A stretch of 60,000 nucleotides of DNA from Symbiodinium natans (lineage: Eukaryota; Sar; Dinophyceae; Suessiales; Symbiodiniaceae): positions 430,739 through 490,738 of the forward strand of contig CAJNDS010002390.1 of the NCBI GenBank assembly GCA_905221605.1, read 5' to 3'. The translations under genes were made by a program, and so were the position numbers. Shown one piece after another: positions 9,920-19,699 of the stretch; the stretch's first letter is position 1, and the number at the start of each line of letters is the position of its first letter. The notes under the pieces were generated by a model. The model searched no databases, was not told the DNA's origin, and worked only from the letters and a program-made list of their open reading frames with translations.

Positions 9920-10032
9920 TTTGTGGTGCTTTTCTGTAACTTTAGATCCTTAGCCTTTTTGGGCTTCTTGGGTTTCTTAATAAGGCAGCAACAAGTTTAA
10001 TTCTTTTTACTACCCTCCTAAGTGCAGCCAAG
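9920..10032. repeat. Dispersed 112-bp repeat D1, copy 1
   Basis: Begins TTTGTGGTGCTTTTCTGTAA and ends CTAAGTGCAGCCAAG. Three more copies lie at 21119-21229, 37560-37673 and 56641-56752, all in the same orientation. No frame is conserved between copies. It is not a recognised SINE or RNA gene. Confidence 0.85.
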
Positions 10033-10259
10033 TTTATTTTGGGGGCTGATCTGAAGGTCCTTCTGGGAATTTGGTTTAGATAAGGGAAGCTCGAGGATAA
10101 CCATGTTGGGATCTCACGAGCCACTTGTGCCGGGGAGGTCGTGGGCATCCCGCCCTGAGGAAGTCGCAGAGAGTGAGAGGGCTCAGGGCGACTTGAGTTG
10201 TCTCGAAATGGTTCTTACCCTCACCTTTAACTGCCCTAGACCCTCAACCGAGATACCTA

Positions 10260-10742
10260 AACCCTAAACCCGACACTCCCCACACCTAACCCCCCCCCCC
10301 CCCCCCCCAATAAAAAAAGAACACATAGAAAAACAGAAGCCTTAACAAACCCCAAGCACTTATCATCACAGGTTCGGGTAAACCCTAAACCCTATACCCT
10401 AAACATGAAGGCGCTCTCGCCTACTCTTAAAGGCAGGGTTGAGGGTTTGGGCAGCACGCTCTGCCCCACAGCTGCTCAAATGACATCTCCGCATGTCTTG
10501 GAGAACTTGGGGTAGCCGAGCGGTTCCCTTTTGCCCCCTTATCGGGTTTTGGGTTTAGGGTTTAGGGGTTTAGAGGTTTAGGGTTTAGGGCTAGGGTTAG
10601 GGGTTAGGGGGTCGGGGATAGGGGTTTAGGGGCTAGGGATTAGGGTTTAGGTAGCCCAGTGGTGCCCGTTTTGCCCCTTTGAACTATGGTTCTAGGTTCC
10701 TTCCCAAGTAACCAAGCCCAAGCAAGGGTGCAAATTATTGCA
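10260..10742. other. Spacer with a C run and mixed tracts
   Basis: A long C run at about 10279-10308, then irregular TTTAGGG, CTAGGGTTAGGG and GGGGTTAG words (10550-10650). No gene found. Confidence 0.5.
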
Positions 10743-10745
10743 ATG

Positions 10746-10864
10746 TTAAACCCTAAACCCTAAACCCTAAACCCTAAACCCTAAACCCTAAACCCTAAAC
10801 CCTAAACCCTAAACCCTAAACCCTAAACCCTAAACCCTAAACCCTAAACCCTAAACCCTAAACC
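10746..10864. repeat. Pure CCCTAAA array, about 17 copies
   Basis: Uninterrupted CCCTAAA heptamers, among the most homogeneous arrays in the window. Confidence 0.95.
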
Positions 10865-10879
10865 ATAATATTGGGCTAC

Positions 10880-11424
10880 TGTTGCCAGACACCTCGAGGT
10901 TGGCTTGTCAGAGATACAAGGTTGTTTTCTTGCGTTCATGTCGATTTCAGAGATCTGAACCCACTTTAAACTCCAAAGCCCTAGATCCTAAACCTTCAAC
11001 CCTAAGCCCTAAACCCTAAAGCCTAAATCCTAAACCCTAGACTTTTCTTAAGCCGTGGAGGTATTCGGATTCTTGAGCCTGTGAACGTCTCTAAACCCTA
11101 AACCCTTAACCCTAAACCCTACACCCTGAGCCCTGAACCGCAACACCTTAAACCCCTCCCTGGACCCCCAAACCTCCGAAGCACGAACCCTGAGTCTGAA
11201 TCCAGATGGGCAGTTCTCCCGTGTTGGGTAACCGAACTACAAAAGCTCGGGCTTCATGGTTTATGTGGTTTAGGGTTTAGGCTAGGGTCTAGGGTTTAGG
11301 GTAGGCTCCGCATGTCTGTCGGAACCCCAACAAGGGATCATGAAGTAGCGAAACTCCCTCCGCTGCGCCGCAACACGGCCAGTTTTCCAAGAGCCCAGCG
11401 TCCGAAGAAAGGTTTGGGGTTTTC
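10880..11424. other. Spacer, no gene recognised
   Basis: Degenerate CCCTAAA/CCCTAAG words separated by unique-looking sequence. The 11300-11410 part is GC-rich but gave no frame with a convincing splice pair. Confidence 0.4.
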
Positions 11425-11767
11425 AACCCTAAACCCTAAACCCTAAACCCTAAACCCTAAACCCTGAACCCTAAACCCTAAACCCTAAACCCTAAACCCT
11501 AAACCCTAAACCACCCTAAACCACCCTAAACCACCCTAAACCACCCTAAACCACCCTAAACCACCCTAAACCACCCTAAACCACCCTAAGCCACCCTAAA
11601 CCACCCTAAGCCACAAACCCTAAACCCTAAACCCTAAACCCTAAACCCTAAACCCTAAACCCTAAACCCTAAACCCTAAACCCTTAACCCTTAACCCTTA
11701 ACCCTTAACCCTAAACCCTAAACCCTAAACCCTAAACCTAAACCCTAAACCCTAAACCCTAAGGGTC
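11425..11767. repeat. Composite array with CCACCCTAAA decamers
   Basis: CCCTAAA heptamers (11425-11510), then about ten decamers CCACCCTAAA/G (11511-11612), then heptamers again with a short CCCTTAA block near 11690-11710. Confidence 0.93.
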
Positions 11768-12073
11768 CTCCAGCCTTCAGAAGAACTTCTGCAGGGCGGG
11801 GGGCCCTATGGCGTAAACCCCTCAACCCATACACTTCTTGTCCGAACCCTTAAAAAATAGGCGCTTATGGTTCCTGGGCTATCCGGCACCTAAGCCACAA
11901 TGTCAACCCTAGCTCGGACAGCCTTGGGGTTTTAGGGTTTAGGGTTTAGGGCTTAGGGCCTCGGAGCCCTTTCTGCAAGCCTCATGCAAGTGTTAAGGGT
12001 TTATGGGTGTGGGGCCGTAGGTTCCCTAAACCTTATAAACCCGAAACTCTAACATTGCACCATGAAGTTATAA

Positions 12074-12133
12074 GTGCAAGAAGACAAGGGCGCCAAGGGC
12101 TCTTCCGCTCTGGAGCAGCGTGTGCTGCTGCAG
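12074..12133 (+). CDS. Weak exon candidate
   Basis: One frame reads VQEDKGAKGSSALEQRVLLQ and then a stop, between short repeat words. Splice borders are unclear (possible AG at 12073-12074, no good donor). Confidence 0.25.
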
Positions 12134-12139
12134 ATTTGA

Positions 12140-12690
12140 CACCCCCGGCTGTGTGCAGCCGAGAGGATTTGGGGTTTAGGGCTGAGGGTGCTGTTGAAGT
12201 GGGCCATTTCCTCCAGTGGGCTTTGCAAAGGCCTTGCATACCGTCCTGTACAAGTCTGTGCAAGCCCGATGTAATCGTAAATGCCCGAACTCATTTTTGG
12301 AGCTTCTCTTCACGAATTTTTGCTTCGTTTTCTTTTTTTGCGAGTGAAAATGAGAGAATGATAGGACACCCCCCCCCCCCCTAAATCCATGCTATTTCAG
12401 TGAGCTCAAAAAAGTTAAATTCGAACACAAAAAGCTCAAGAAAGAGAGAATGATTCTTGCATCATTTGCTCCTTCGCAGTGAATAGTCCATAGTTCTTGG
12501 GTATAGGCGGTTGTCTGTTAAACAGTGGTGCAAAAGGCAAAAGTTAAAGAGCGTTTGTGTGCGTCCTAAAAGTCCGCACAAATCTTGCACTAGCTTATAC
12601 TGGGTTTTGCATTCATGATCGTGAAGCCACACACCTTTTAGTATGAGATGGTTACATGCACCTGCAGTCTCGGCAAGACAGGTCCCAGAG
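12140..12690. other. Spacer, no gene recognised
   Basis: Unique-looking sequence with a C run near 12369-12381 and a T/A-rich part (12290-12460). Open frames here lack domains or splice signals. Confidence 0.4.
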
Positions 12691-12691
12691 G

Positions 12692-12698
<7 letters not shown>

Positions 12699-12742
<44 letters not shown>

Positions 12743-12767
12743 GCGAGAGAGAGGGAGAGAGAGCGAG
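12699..12767. repeat. GA microsatellite
   Basis: (GA)n with a few GGGA/GCGA interruptions. Confidence 0.9.
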
Positions 12768-12884
12768 ATGGAGGAAAGGAACTGCCAGAAACGACCTGGA
12801 TTCACTACTCCTTGCTCGTTCATCTAACCACGGGCCACGAAATTTCATAACTATCACAAAATGAGCTACTCAAAGCCCTGAGTA

Positions 12885-13218
12885 GCCCTAAACCCTAAAC
12901 CCTAAACCCTAAACCCTAAACCCTAAACCCTAAACCCTAAACCCTAAACCCTAAACCCTAAACCCTAAACCCTAAACCCTAAACCCTAAACCCTAAACCC
13001 TAAAACCCTAAACCCTAAAAACCCTAAACCCTAAACCCTAACCCTACCCCCTAAACCCTAAACCCTAACCCCTAAACCCTAAACCCTAAACCCTAAACCC
13101 TAAACCCTAAACCCTAAACCCTAAACCCTAAACCCTAAACCCTAAACCCTAAACCCTAAACCCTATACCCTAAACCCTAAACCCTAAACCCTCAACCCTA
13201 AACTCTAAACCACTAGCC
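12885..13218. repeat. Long CCCTAAA array
   Basis: About 45 CCCTAAA copies on + with a few slipped units (CCCTAAAA, CCCTAACC) around 13003-13080. One of the longest arrays in the window. Confidence 0.95.
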
Positions 13219-13970
13219 CTAAACCTTAAACCCAAATCGCATTAGCAGTTGTGAGCCTGAGTTGGCACCTCCGAAGCTTGGGCACCAAAAGAGGCTTCTG
13301 CCGACAGAGCCTGTTGAGGGTTTAGGGTTTAGGGTTTAGGGTTTAAACGTACCTCTACACCCTAGACACTTTGGGATTCGAAGCCCTAAACTCTACGCCT
13401 TAAGCCCTAGGCCCTAAGCCCTAAACCCTAAGCCCTGAGCCGGTAGGGTTTGGGGTTTAGGGTTTGGGGTTTAGGGTTTAGGGGGTTTGGGGGGTTTGGG
13501 GTTTGGGGTTTTCAAGGGTGCTGCTGCTTCAAATCGTACTCGGTCCTGGCTGGTGATAGTTGTGTTTAGGTTCTCGGCATCATCACGCGTTTCAGGTTTC
13601 TTTGGGTTTGGCGGCACTTTGGGGGCCGCTGGGGTGGTTTTGAACTTTCAACCCCAGCCATCTTAAGCACCCTGAACCCTGCTTTTGTGGGGTTAGGGTT
13701 GCCCTAAACCCTAAACCCTAAACCCCTAAACCCTGAACCCTAAACCTTAAACCTGGGTTTTTTTTGGGGCTGCATCTGGGACACTTTTGGGAAATGTAAG
13801 CTGGGATATAGTCTGTTCTGGAGCTGCGGTTCCCCTGTTGCGTGAGTTTCAGCTCCCTAAGCCCCAAACCCCCCAAACCCCCAAACCCAAACCCTAAACC
13901 CCCATCCCCCAACCCCAAGCCTAAACGCCCAAGTCGACAGAATTCGGCTGCTTGTCTTTCGTTTCCCCTG
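13219..13970. other. Mixed spacer
   Basis: Short tracts of both orientations (13320-13345, 13445-13510, 13700-13750, 13860-13915) around a possible coding island at 13250-13315 where two frames are both open, so no exon is called. Confidence 0.4.
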
Positions 13971-14092
13971 AAACTAGTGCTTAAGAATACCGAGATGGTC
14001 AAAGATAATGATCCCTTTGTTACCGTTATAAGGAAGTATGCTTATTTTTGTTTTGGGGGGCTTCTTAAGCACGTGGTGGTTTAGCTTGAAAC
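13971..14092. repeat. Foldback element, family 2, copy 2
   Basis: Ends CTAGTGCTTAAGAA (left) and TTCTTAAGCACGTGGT...GCTTGAAAC (right) are inverted repeats and match 7154-7281. A plausible-looking peptide frame inside is therefore attributed to the element, not to an exon. Confidence 0.75.
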
Positions 14093-14094
14093 CC

Positions 14095-14099
14095 CAACC

Positions 14100-14138
<39 letters not shown>

Positions 14139-14217
14139 ACCCGAAACCCTAAACCCTAAACCCTAAACCCCAAACCCTAAACCCTAAACCCTAAACCCTA
14201 AACCCTAACCCTAAACC
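14095..14217. repeat. CCCTCAA then CCCTAAA array
   Basis: Six CCCTCAA copies switch to CCCTAAA copies within one tract. Confidence 0.9.
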
Positions 14218-14238
14218 CGAAGAGGGCTGCGAAGCCAG

Positions 14239-14278
14239 GAACAGCCCGAGGCTTTACTCCGCGACATCGAGCTCGAGG
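14239..14278 (+). CDS. Exon candidate
   Basis: After CCAG (14235-14238) reads EQPEALLRDIELE and meets GC at 14279, an AG|GC donor. A second frame is also open, so moderate support only. Confidence 0.4.
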
Positions 14279-14283
14279 CTGCA

Positions 14284-14508
14284 TGATGTCTCAGAGGATT
14301 TAGGGTTTAGGGTTTAGGGTTTAGGGCTTAGGGCTTTTAGGGTTTAGGGTGTAGGTTGTAGGTTTAGGGTGTCGGGTTTAGGGTTTGAACAAGGTGTTTT
14401 GAGAGTTGTGTTCTTTTTTAAGGTTTAGGCCTAACTAACTCCTAAACCCTACACCCGAAACCCTAAACCCTAAACCCTGAACCATTGACCCTAAACCCGG
14501 CCTAAACC

Positions 14509-14540
<32 letters not shown>

Positions 14541-14624
14541 ACCCTAAACCCTCAACCCTAAACCCTAAACCCTAAACCCTAAACCCTAAACCCTAAACCC
14601 TAAACCCTAAACCCTAAACCCTAG
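14284..14624. repeat. Mixed telomere-like tracts
   Basis: TTTAGGG-type run (14297-14390), then CCCTCAA (about 14510-14555) and CCCTAAA (to 14622) runs. Confidence 0.85.
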
Positions 14625-14686
14625 GTGATGGAACTCCGTGCCAGCCTGGAGTTGAAGGGCATCCACCGCGATGCCATCCAGGACCG
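14625..14686 (+). CDS. Exon candidate, SAP-like helix
   Basis: Directly after ..CCTAG (AG 14623-14624) the frame reads VMELRASLELKGIHRDAIQ, ending DR before a GC at 14687. The pattern V-x-E-L-x3-L-x3-G-I resembles the first half of a SAP nucleic-acid-binding motif. Only about 20 residues are visible. Together with the Lys/Glu-rich exons to its right this hints at a nuclear protein (inference). Confidence 0.5.
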
Positions 14687-14693
14687 TGCGATG

Positions 14694-15180
14694 TAGGGTT
14701 TAGGGGTTTAGGTTTTAGGGTTTAGGGGTTTAGGGTTTAGGGGTTTGGGGTTTAGGGTTTAGGGTTTAGGGTTTAGGGGTTTAGGGTTCTGCTGTGGCCC
14801 CTCTAGGGTTTAGGGTTTAGGGTTTTGGGTTCGGGGGGCGTGCCTAATGTGCTTTTGCCCAACGCCCTGAAATACGAAGTCCATCCCCTCAATTCCCAAA
14901 CTTGTGAAAACCAACCACTCAACTGTTTACTGTCGGAGCGCCGAGGATGTGGGTTGCCAATTCACCTCCAAAACCGGAGCCGTCCCCAAGCCCTGTACAC
15001 CCAAACCCCTAAACCCCTAAACCCCTAAACAACCCTGAACCCCTGAACCCTGAACCCTGAACCCTAAACCCTAAACCCTAAACCCTAAACGCTAAACGCT
15101 AAACCCTAAACCCTAAACCCTAAACCCTAAACCCCTAAACCCTAAACCTTAGACCCCTCAACCCCTAATCCTTACCACAC
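14694..15180. repeat. Mixed tracts and spacer
   Basis: TTTAGGG/GGGGTTTA run (14694-14825), unrecognised sequence (14826-15000), then CCCCTAAA/CCCTAAA/CCCTGAA run (15000-15165). Confidence 0.8.
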
Positions 15181-15183
15181 CAG

Positions 15184-15235
15184 GATGCCTGCAAGAAGAA
15201 GCGGAAGGAGATGCTCGAGGCTGGGATGTTGGAGG
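15184..15235 (+). CDS. Exon candidate, Lys-rich
   Basis: Starts after CAG (15181-15183) and reads DACKKKRKEMLEAGMLEG, with GC at about 15236. It fits the charged exon series that continues to 26.3 kb. Confidence 0.5.
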
Positions 15236-15242
15236 GCCCAAG

Positions 15243-15565
15243 TTTAGGGGTTTAAGGGTTTAGGGGTTTAGGGGTTTAGGGGTTTAGGGGTTTAAGGGTT
15301 TAGGGGTTTAGGGGTTTAGGGGTTTAGGGGTTTAGGGGTTTAGGGGTTTAAGGGTTTAGGGGTGTAGGGGTTTAGGGGTTTAAGGGGTTTGGGGTTCAGG
15401 GGTTTAGGGGTTTTGGGGGTGTGAGGGGGGTGTAGGGGTTTAGGGGTTTAGGGGTTTAGGGGTTTAGGGGTTTAGGGGTTTAGGGTTAGGGGTTTAGGGG
15501 TTTAGGGGTTTAGGGGTGTAGGGCTTTAGGGGTTTAGTCGTTTAGGGGTGTAGGGGTTTAGGGCG
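15243..15565. repeat. GGGGTTTA 8-mer array
   Basis: About 38 octamers with GGGTTTAA and GGGGTGTA variants. G strand on +. Confidence 0.93.
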
Positions 15566-15608
15566 TGCCATTTGTAGCTTCAGGGGCATAACTCGCTCGC
15601 TCGCATTT

Positions 15609-15730
15609 CCCACCTCACCCTAAGCCCTAAACCCTAAACCCGAAACCCTAAAACCTAAACCCCAAACCCCAAAACCCTAAACCCTAAACCCTAAACCCTA
15701 AACCCTAAACCCTAAACCCTAAACCCGAAA
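15609..15730. repeat. CCCTAAA array
   Basis: About 15 heptamers, some CCCCAAA. Confidence 0.88.
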
Positions 15731-15884
15731 CCCTGTTCTAACATTGAAACTCCCAACCCAAGGAGGCTTTCCCCCCAACTACCCTGCCTGGCTCCGATTC
15801 TCTGCCCTTCAGAAACACAGAGGCCTTCTCCAGCAACAACGCAATCATACCCCTAAACCCTAAACCCGAAGACCGAAACCCTAA

Positions 15885-16249
15885 GCCCCAAACCCCCAAC
15901 CCCCAACCCCCCCAACCCCCCCAACCCCCCCAACCCCCCCCCACCCCCCCCCCCCCCCCCCCAACCCCCCCCCCCCCCCCCCCCAACCCCCCCCAACCCC
16001 CCCCCCCCCCCCCAACCCCCCCCACCCCCCCCAACCCCCCCCCCCCCCCACCCCCCCACCCCCCCCCCAACCCCCCCCCCCCCCCCCCAACCCCCCCCCC
16101 CCCCCCACCCCCCCCAACCCCCCCCAACCCCCCCCAACCCCCAACCCCCCCCACCCCCCCCCAACCCCCCCCCCCCCCCAACCCCCCCAACCCCCCCAAA
16201 CCCCCCAACCCCCAACCCCCAAACCCCAAACCCCAAACCCCAAACCCAG
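15885..16249. repeat. C-rich low-complexity tract (CCCCCCAA type)
   Basis: Over 300 bases of almost only C with paired A every 7-20 bases. The - strand is (GGGGGGTT)-like with many G runs, so G-quadruplex or i-motif formation is likely. Gly/Trp-rich open frames on the - strand are artefacts. Confidence 0.93.
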
Positions 16250-16282
16250 GAGCATGACGCGAAGCGTGGCGATGCCAAGAAG
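16250..16282 (+). CDS. Micro-exon candidate
   Basis: 33 bases, EHDAKRGDAKK, between CCAG (to 16249) and a GC at 16283. In phase with a Lys-rich protein. A second open frame exists, so support is moderate. Confidence 0.4.
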
Positions 16283-16329
16283 GCGTGTGGATGAGCTTGG
16301 GGCTAGGGCCGGGGCAATTGACACCCCCA

Positions 16330-17146
16330 ACGTTTAAGATTCAGGGCGTTTCTCCAGCTTGCAGATTTTTGGGTTTAGGGCTTAGGGTTAAAGATTAGGG
16401 TTAAACATTCTTGTAGGCAGTGTTGAGCGTTTAGGGGGGGTTTAAGGATGCAGGGGTTCGGGCTTTCAAAGGGTGTGCACTCTTGGCCCGGTTTAGGGTT
16501 TAGGGTTGAGGGTTTAGGGTTAGGGTGGGATGCCCAGTCGTAACCTGGTTGCCCTTTCTTTCGTGATTCGAGCCGCTTGAACAACTCAGATTTAGAAAAA
16601 AAAAAAACGGACACCCTTTCCTCGCCTAGGGTTTAGAGCTTATGGGGTTTATAGGGTTTACAGGGTTGATGGGGTTTATAGGGTTTATAGGTTTGCAGGG
16701 TTTACAGGGTTTACAGGGTTTTCTAACTAGGGTTTACAGGGTTTGCAGGGTTTACAGGGGTTTGTAGGGTTTACAGGGTTTAGGGTTTAGGGTTAACCTA
16801 GCGGCTGTGTGGCTTACAGGGTTCTTATAGGCTTTAGGTTTCGTCTGCCCGGTCGACGTTGCAGGAAGTTGAGGCTTGAGGGTTTCGAATTTGAGGTTGT
16901 TTTGGGGGCTTCGGTTTTAGGGTTCAGGGCTTAGGGTTTATAGGGCTTCGGGTTTAGGGTTTCGGGGTTTCGGGTTTAGGGTTTCGGGTTTAGGGTTAGG
17001 GTTAAGGGTTTAGGGTTTCGGGTTCAGTCATGAGCATGTGAGGGGGTTCCATGTGGGTGCGTCAGGTAGTACACCCTAAACCCGAAATAGCATTCCAAGC
17101 CCTGAAGCCCTGGACCGGTTTGGGGCTTAGGGTGGGCCCTAAACCC
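16330..17146. repeat. Mixed spacer
   Basis: Contains a run of GGGTTTACA / GGGTTTATA words (16640-16785) and TTTCGGG words (16920-17010). No exon found. Confidence 0.5.
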
Positions 17147-17365
17147 TAAACCCTAAACCCTAAACCCTAAACCCCAAACCCCAAACCCTAAACCCTAAAC
17201 CCTAAACCCTAAACCCTAAACCCTAAACCCTAAACCCTAGACCCTAAACCCTAAACCCTAAACCCTAAACCCTAAACCCTAAACCCTAAACCCTAAACCC
17301 TCAACCCTAAACCCTAAACCCTAAACCCCTAAACCCTAAACCCTAAACCCTAAACCCTAAACCCA
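17137..17365. repeat. Long CCCTAAA array
   Basis: About 32 heptamers on +, followed by a GC-rich linker and opposite-orientation tracts (17487-17580). Confidence 0.93.
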
Positions 17366-17791
17366 AAACCCCTTGAAAGAAGAACGCCGAAGGCAGCGCG
17401 GGAGGCTCCGGACCCCAAGGTCGGCCCAGGGCTGGCTCGGGGTTTGGGCTTTTCGACTTCGAGATTTGCCCTGGACCCTACCCGTAGGGTTTAGGGTTTG
17501 GGGTTTGGGATTTGGGATTTGGGGTTTGGGGTTTCGGGTTTAGGGTTTAGGGTTTGGGGTTTGGGGTTTGGGGTTTAGGGTTGGAAACCAGAATCAGCGA
17601 GGAGGTTTCTCTGGGAAGTATGGTTTTTGTCTAGTTGTAACCCCTTGTTCATAGCCACCCATGAAAAACCTTGAACCCTGAACCCTGAACCCTGAACCCT
17701 GAACCCTGAACCCTAAACCCTAAACCCTAAACCCTAAGCCCTTCTTATAGCCACCCATGAACCTTGAAGTGCACGCCGCAGCCACGATCAG

Positions 17792-17827
17792 GAGCGTGAG
17801 AAAGAGCGGGAGAAGGCCCACCGCCGT
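17792..17827 (+). CDS. Micro-exon candidate, KEKE-type
   Basis: 36 bases after CAG (17789-17791): EREKEREKAHRR, then GC at 17828. The frame also stays open upstream to an alternative AG at 17780-17781 and downstream to a GT at 17836. Strongly charged, like the exons at 18390-26257. Confidence 0.5.
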
Positions 17828-17948
17828 GCCCTGTGGTAGTGTTATGGGTTTAGGGTTCGGAGATTTAGGGTTGAGTAGGGTGCCGAAAAGCCCGGTGATT
17901 ACATTTTGCAGGACATGTTCTTTTTTGTCAGGACTATTTTTTCTTTGG

Positions 17949-18200
17949 CGGGGGGGGGGGGGGGTTGGGGATCTATATTTTCCTAGGAAAACCTCTAGAA
18001 AACCTGCACGCGGCAAATGGACCGAACATGGTCGCGCAAACAGAATCCCTTGTAGGGTAGTTGCATGGTCCCTTCATATGAGCCTTAAATTGGGGAACCC
18101 TTATATATCCCTTATAGACCCTATAAAAGCCAAGGGTCCATACTTCAGAACCTTTAAAAGAAGGTAAGGGACCATAGTAAGGGGCCATAGTAAGGGACCA
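17949..18200. other. Spacer with a G run
   Basis: Run of G at about 17949-17963, then sequence at 18098-18190 that is related to 33541-33620 (shared words CCCTTATATA and TACTTCAGAACC). Probably another dispersed repeat. Confidence 0.5.
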
Positions 18201-18208
18201 TAGGGGAC

Positions 18209-18305
18209 TTGGGATGTTCCCCCGTATACTAACAGTCCTTAATAGGGATTATAAGACGCGGTGCTGTGATCCCGATTGCGGACTCTTAGTACAAGGGAGA
18301 ACATC
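18209..18305. repeat. Foldback element, family 1, copy 1
   Basis: Ends TTGGGATGTTCCCCC and GGGAGAACATC are inverted. The internal words ATACTAACAG and CCTTAATAGGGATTATA recur in all copies (24364, 24743, 29470, 34441, 35320, and the split copy 39678/49459). No coding frame. Confidence 0.8.
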
Positions 18306-18389
18306 GAAAAGCGCCATAGTACGGCACCCTGTAGGTGATAACAACCCTTTGCCGCCTCTGTGGCCCCTTTTCTCCGGCGCGGGCTGCAG

Positions 18390-18417
18390 GAGAAGGAGCG
18401 CGAGAAGAAGCGACCTG
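18390..18417 (+). CDS. Micro-exon candidate, KEKE-type
   Basis: 28 bases after GCAG: EKEREKKRP, then GTAGGG at 18418. Same composition and strand as the neighbours at 17792 and 20634. Confidence 0.45.
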
Positions 18418-18649
18418 GTAGGGTTTAGGGTTTAGGGTTCAGGGTTCAGCATCTCCAGTTCAAGCATTCACTAGTCAAGCTCGCTACTCTGATATCGAAT
18501 ATATACCCACCCACCCTTTGGATCCCATAACAATTAGAAAAATATTTTAGTTTTTCACGGACCCAAAACCCGAAATCTAATCTAAGGCCCACAATAGGCC
18601 CTTTATGCTCTTAGGGCCCTAAACCCTACGATTTAGAAGCCCCTATCGG

Positions 18650-19320
18650 TGAAGGCTCGGTTTTGGCTAAAAACCCAGAAAACGAGAGCCCACCCAGAAC
18701 CGTCGATTTCAGTACCAAAAAATCGCATTTTTAACTGGGACCCGGGCCGATCCTGGGGTCCCCCTCATTTGGGGTGTTTTTGGAAGCAAACTCAAGGGGG
18801 GTCGGAGTTTGAGGCAAGGGGGGGTCTCCGAAGACTATTTTGCTTTAAAATTGAAAAATACGACCCCCCCTTGACCAAAACTAGGCTGTGAAAAGGTCGC
18901 GGGGGCAGTCCTTCATCAGAACTGAAGGAAAAAAACCCTGAAACACCCGGAAAAACATTGAAAAACCTTAAAAACACTGAAAAATTCTGAAAAACCTTGA
19001 AAACCTTGAAAACCTTGAAATTCTGAAACCGGTGAAGGCTCGGTTCCCCCTCATTTGGGGGTGTTTTTGGAGGCAAAATTTCCCTCTCAAGGGGGGGTCG
19101 GAGTTTGAGGCAAGGGGGGGTCTCCGAAGACTATTTTGCCTTTAAAATTGAAAAATACGACCCCCCCTTGACCAAAACTCGGCTGTGAAAAGGTCGCGGG
19201 GGCGGCCCTTCATCAGAATTGAGGGTTAAAACCCTGAAACATCCTGAAAAACATTGAAAAACCTTGAAAAACATTGAAAAACGCTGAAAAACCTTGAAAA
19301 ACCTTGAAAAACTCGGGGAA
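18650..19320. repeat. Local direct duplication, about 300 bp
   Basis: The block around GAAGACTATTTTGC (18827-18927) recurs at about 19125-19227 with few changes, together with the preceding TCATTTGGGG stretch. Each copy is followed by short CCTTGAAAAA / CATTGAAAAA tandem words. A piece of it (CGATTTCAGTACCAAAAAAT, about 18705) is present inverted near 22265. Confidence 0.8.
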
Positions 19321-19322
19321 AA

Positions 19323-19690
19323 GGAAAATCACCATTGCCCATTTTTGAAGCCCAGAAGTCACCGTTGCCCACTTTTGAGGCCAGGAAAGTCACCGTTGCC
19401 CACTTTTGAGGCCAGGAAAGTCACCATTGCCCACTTTTGAGGCCAGGAAAATCACCGTTGCCCACTTTTGAGGCCAGGAAAATCACCGTTGCCCACTTTT
19501 GAGGCCAGGAAAGTCACCGTTGCCCACTTTTGAGGCCAGGAAAGTCACCGTTGCCCACTTTTGAGGCCAAAAAAGTCACCGTTGCCCACTTTTGAGGCCA
19601 AAAAAGTCACCGTTGCCCACTTTTGAGGCCAAAAAAGTCACCGTTGCCGACTTTTGGGGCCGAAAATCACCGTTGCCCACTTTTGAATTA
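19323..19690. repeat. 31-bp tandem repeat, about 11-12 copies
   Basis: The unit contains GTCACCGTTGCCCACTTTTG followed by AGGCCAGGAAA. Spacing of 31 is exact at 19381/19412. Late copies carry AAAAAAG in place of AGGAAAG. Ends at a short TTAGGGTTT. Confidence 0.93.
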
Positions 19691-19699
19691 GGGTTTAAA

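Noticed and set aside
9920-10032. D1 as a spliced-leader or small nuclear RNA gene
   Set aside because: The end AGCCAAG only vaguely recalls the dinoflagellate leader end GGCTCAAG, and no snRNA signature or Sm site was seen.
9942-10148. Basic peptide (Arg/Lys-rich) on the - strand, histone-H1-like at first sight
   Set aside because: It lies in dispersed repeat D1 and the frame is not kept in the other three copies.
13971-14092. Peptide frame LVLKNTEMVKDNDPF as an exon
   Set aside because: It lies within a foldback element with inverted ends shared with 7154-7281.
15738-16330. Gly/Trp-rich open frames on the - strand
   Set aside because: Product of the C-rich low-complexity tract.
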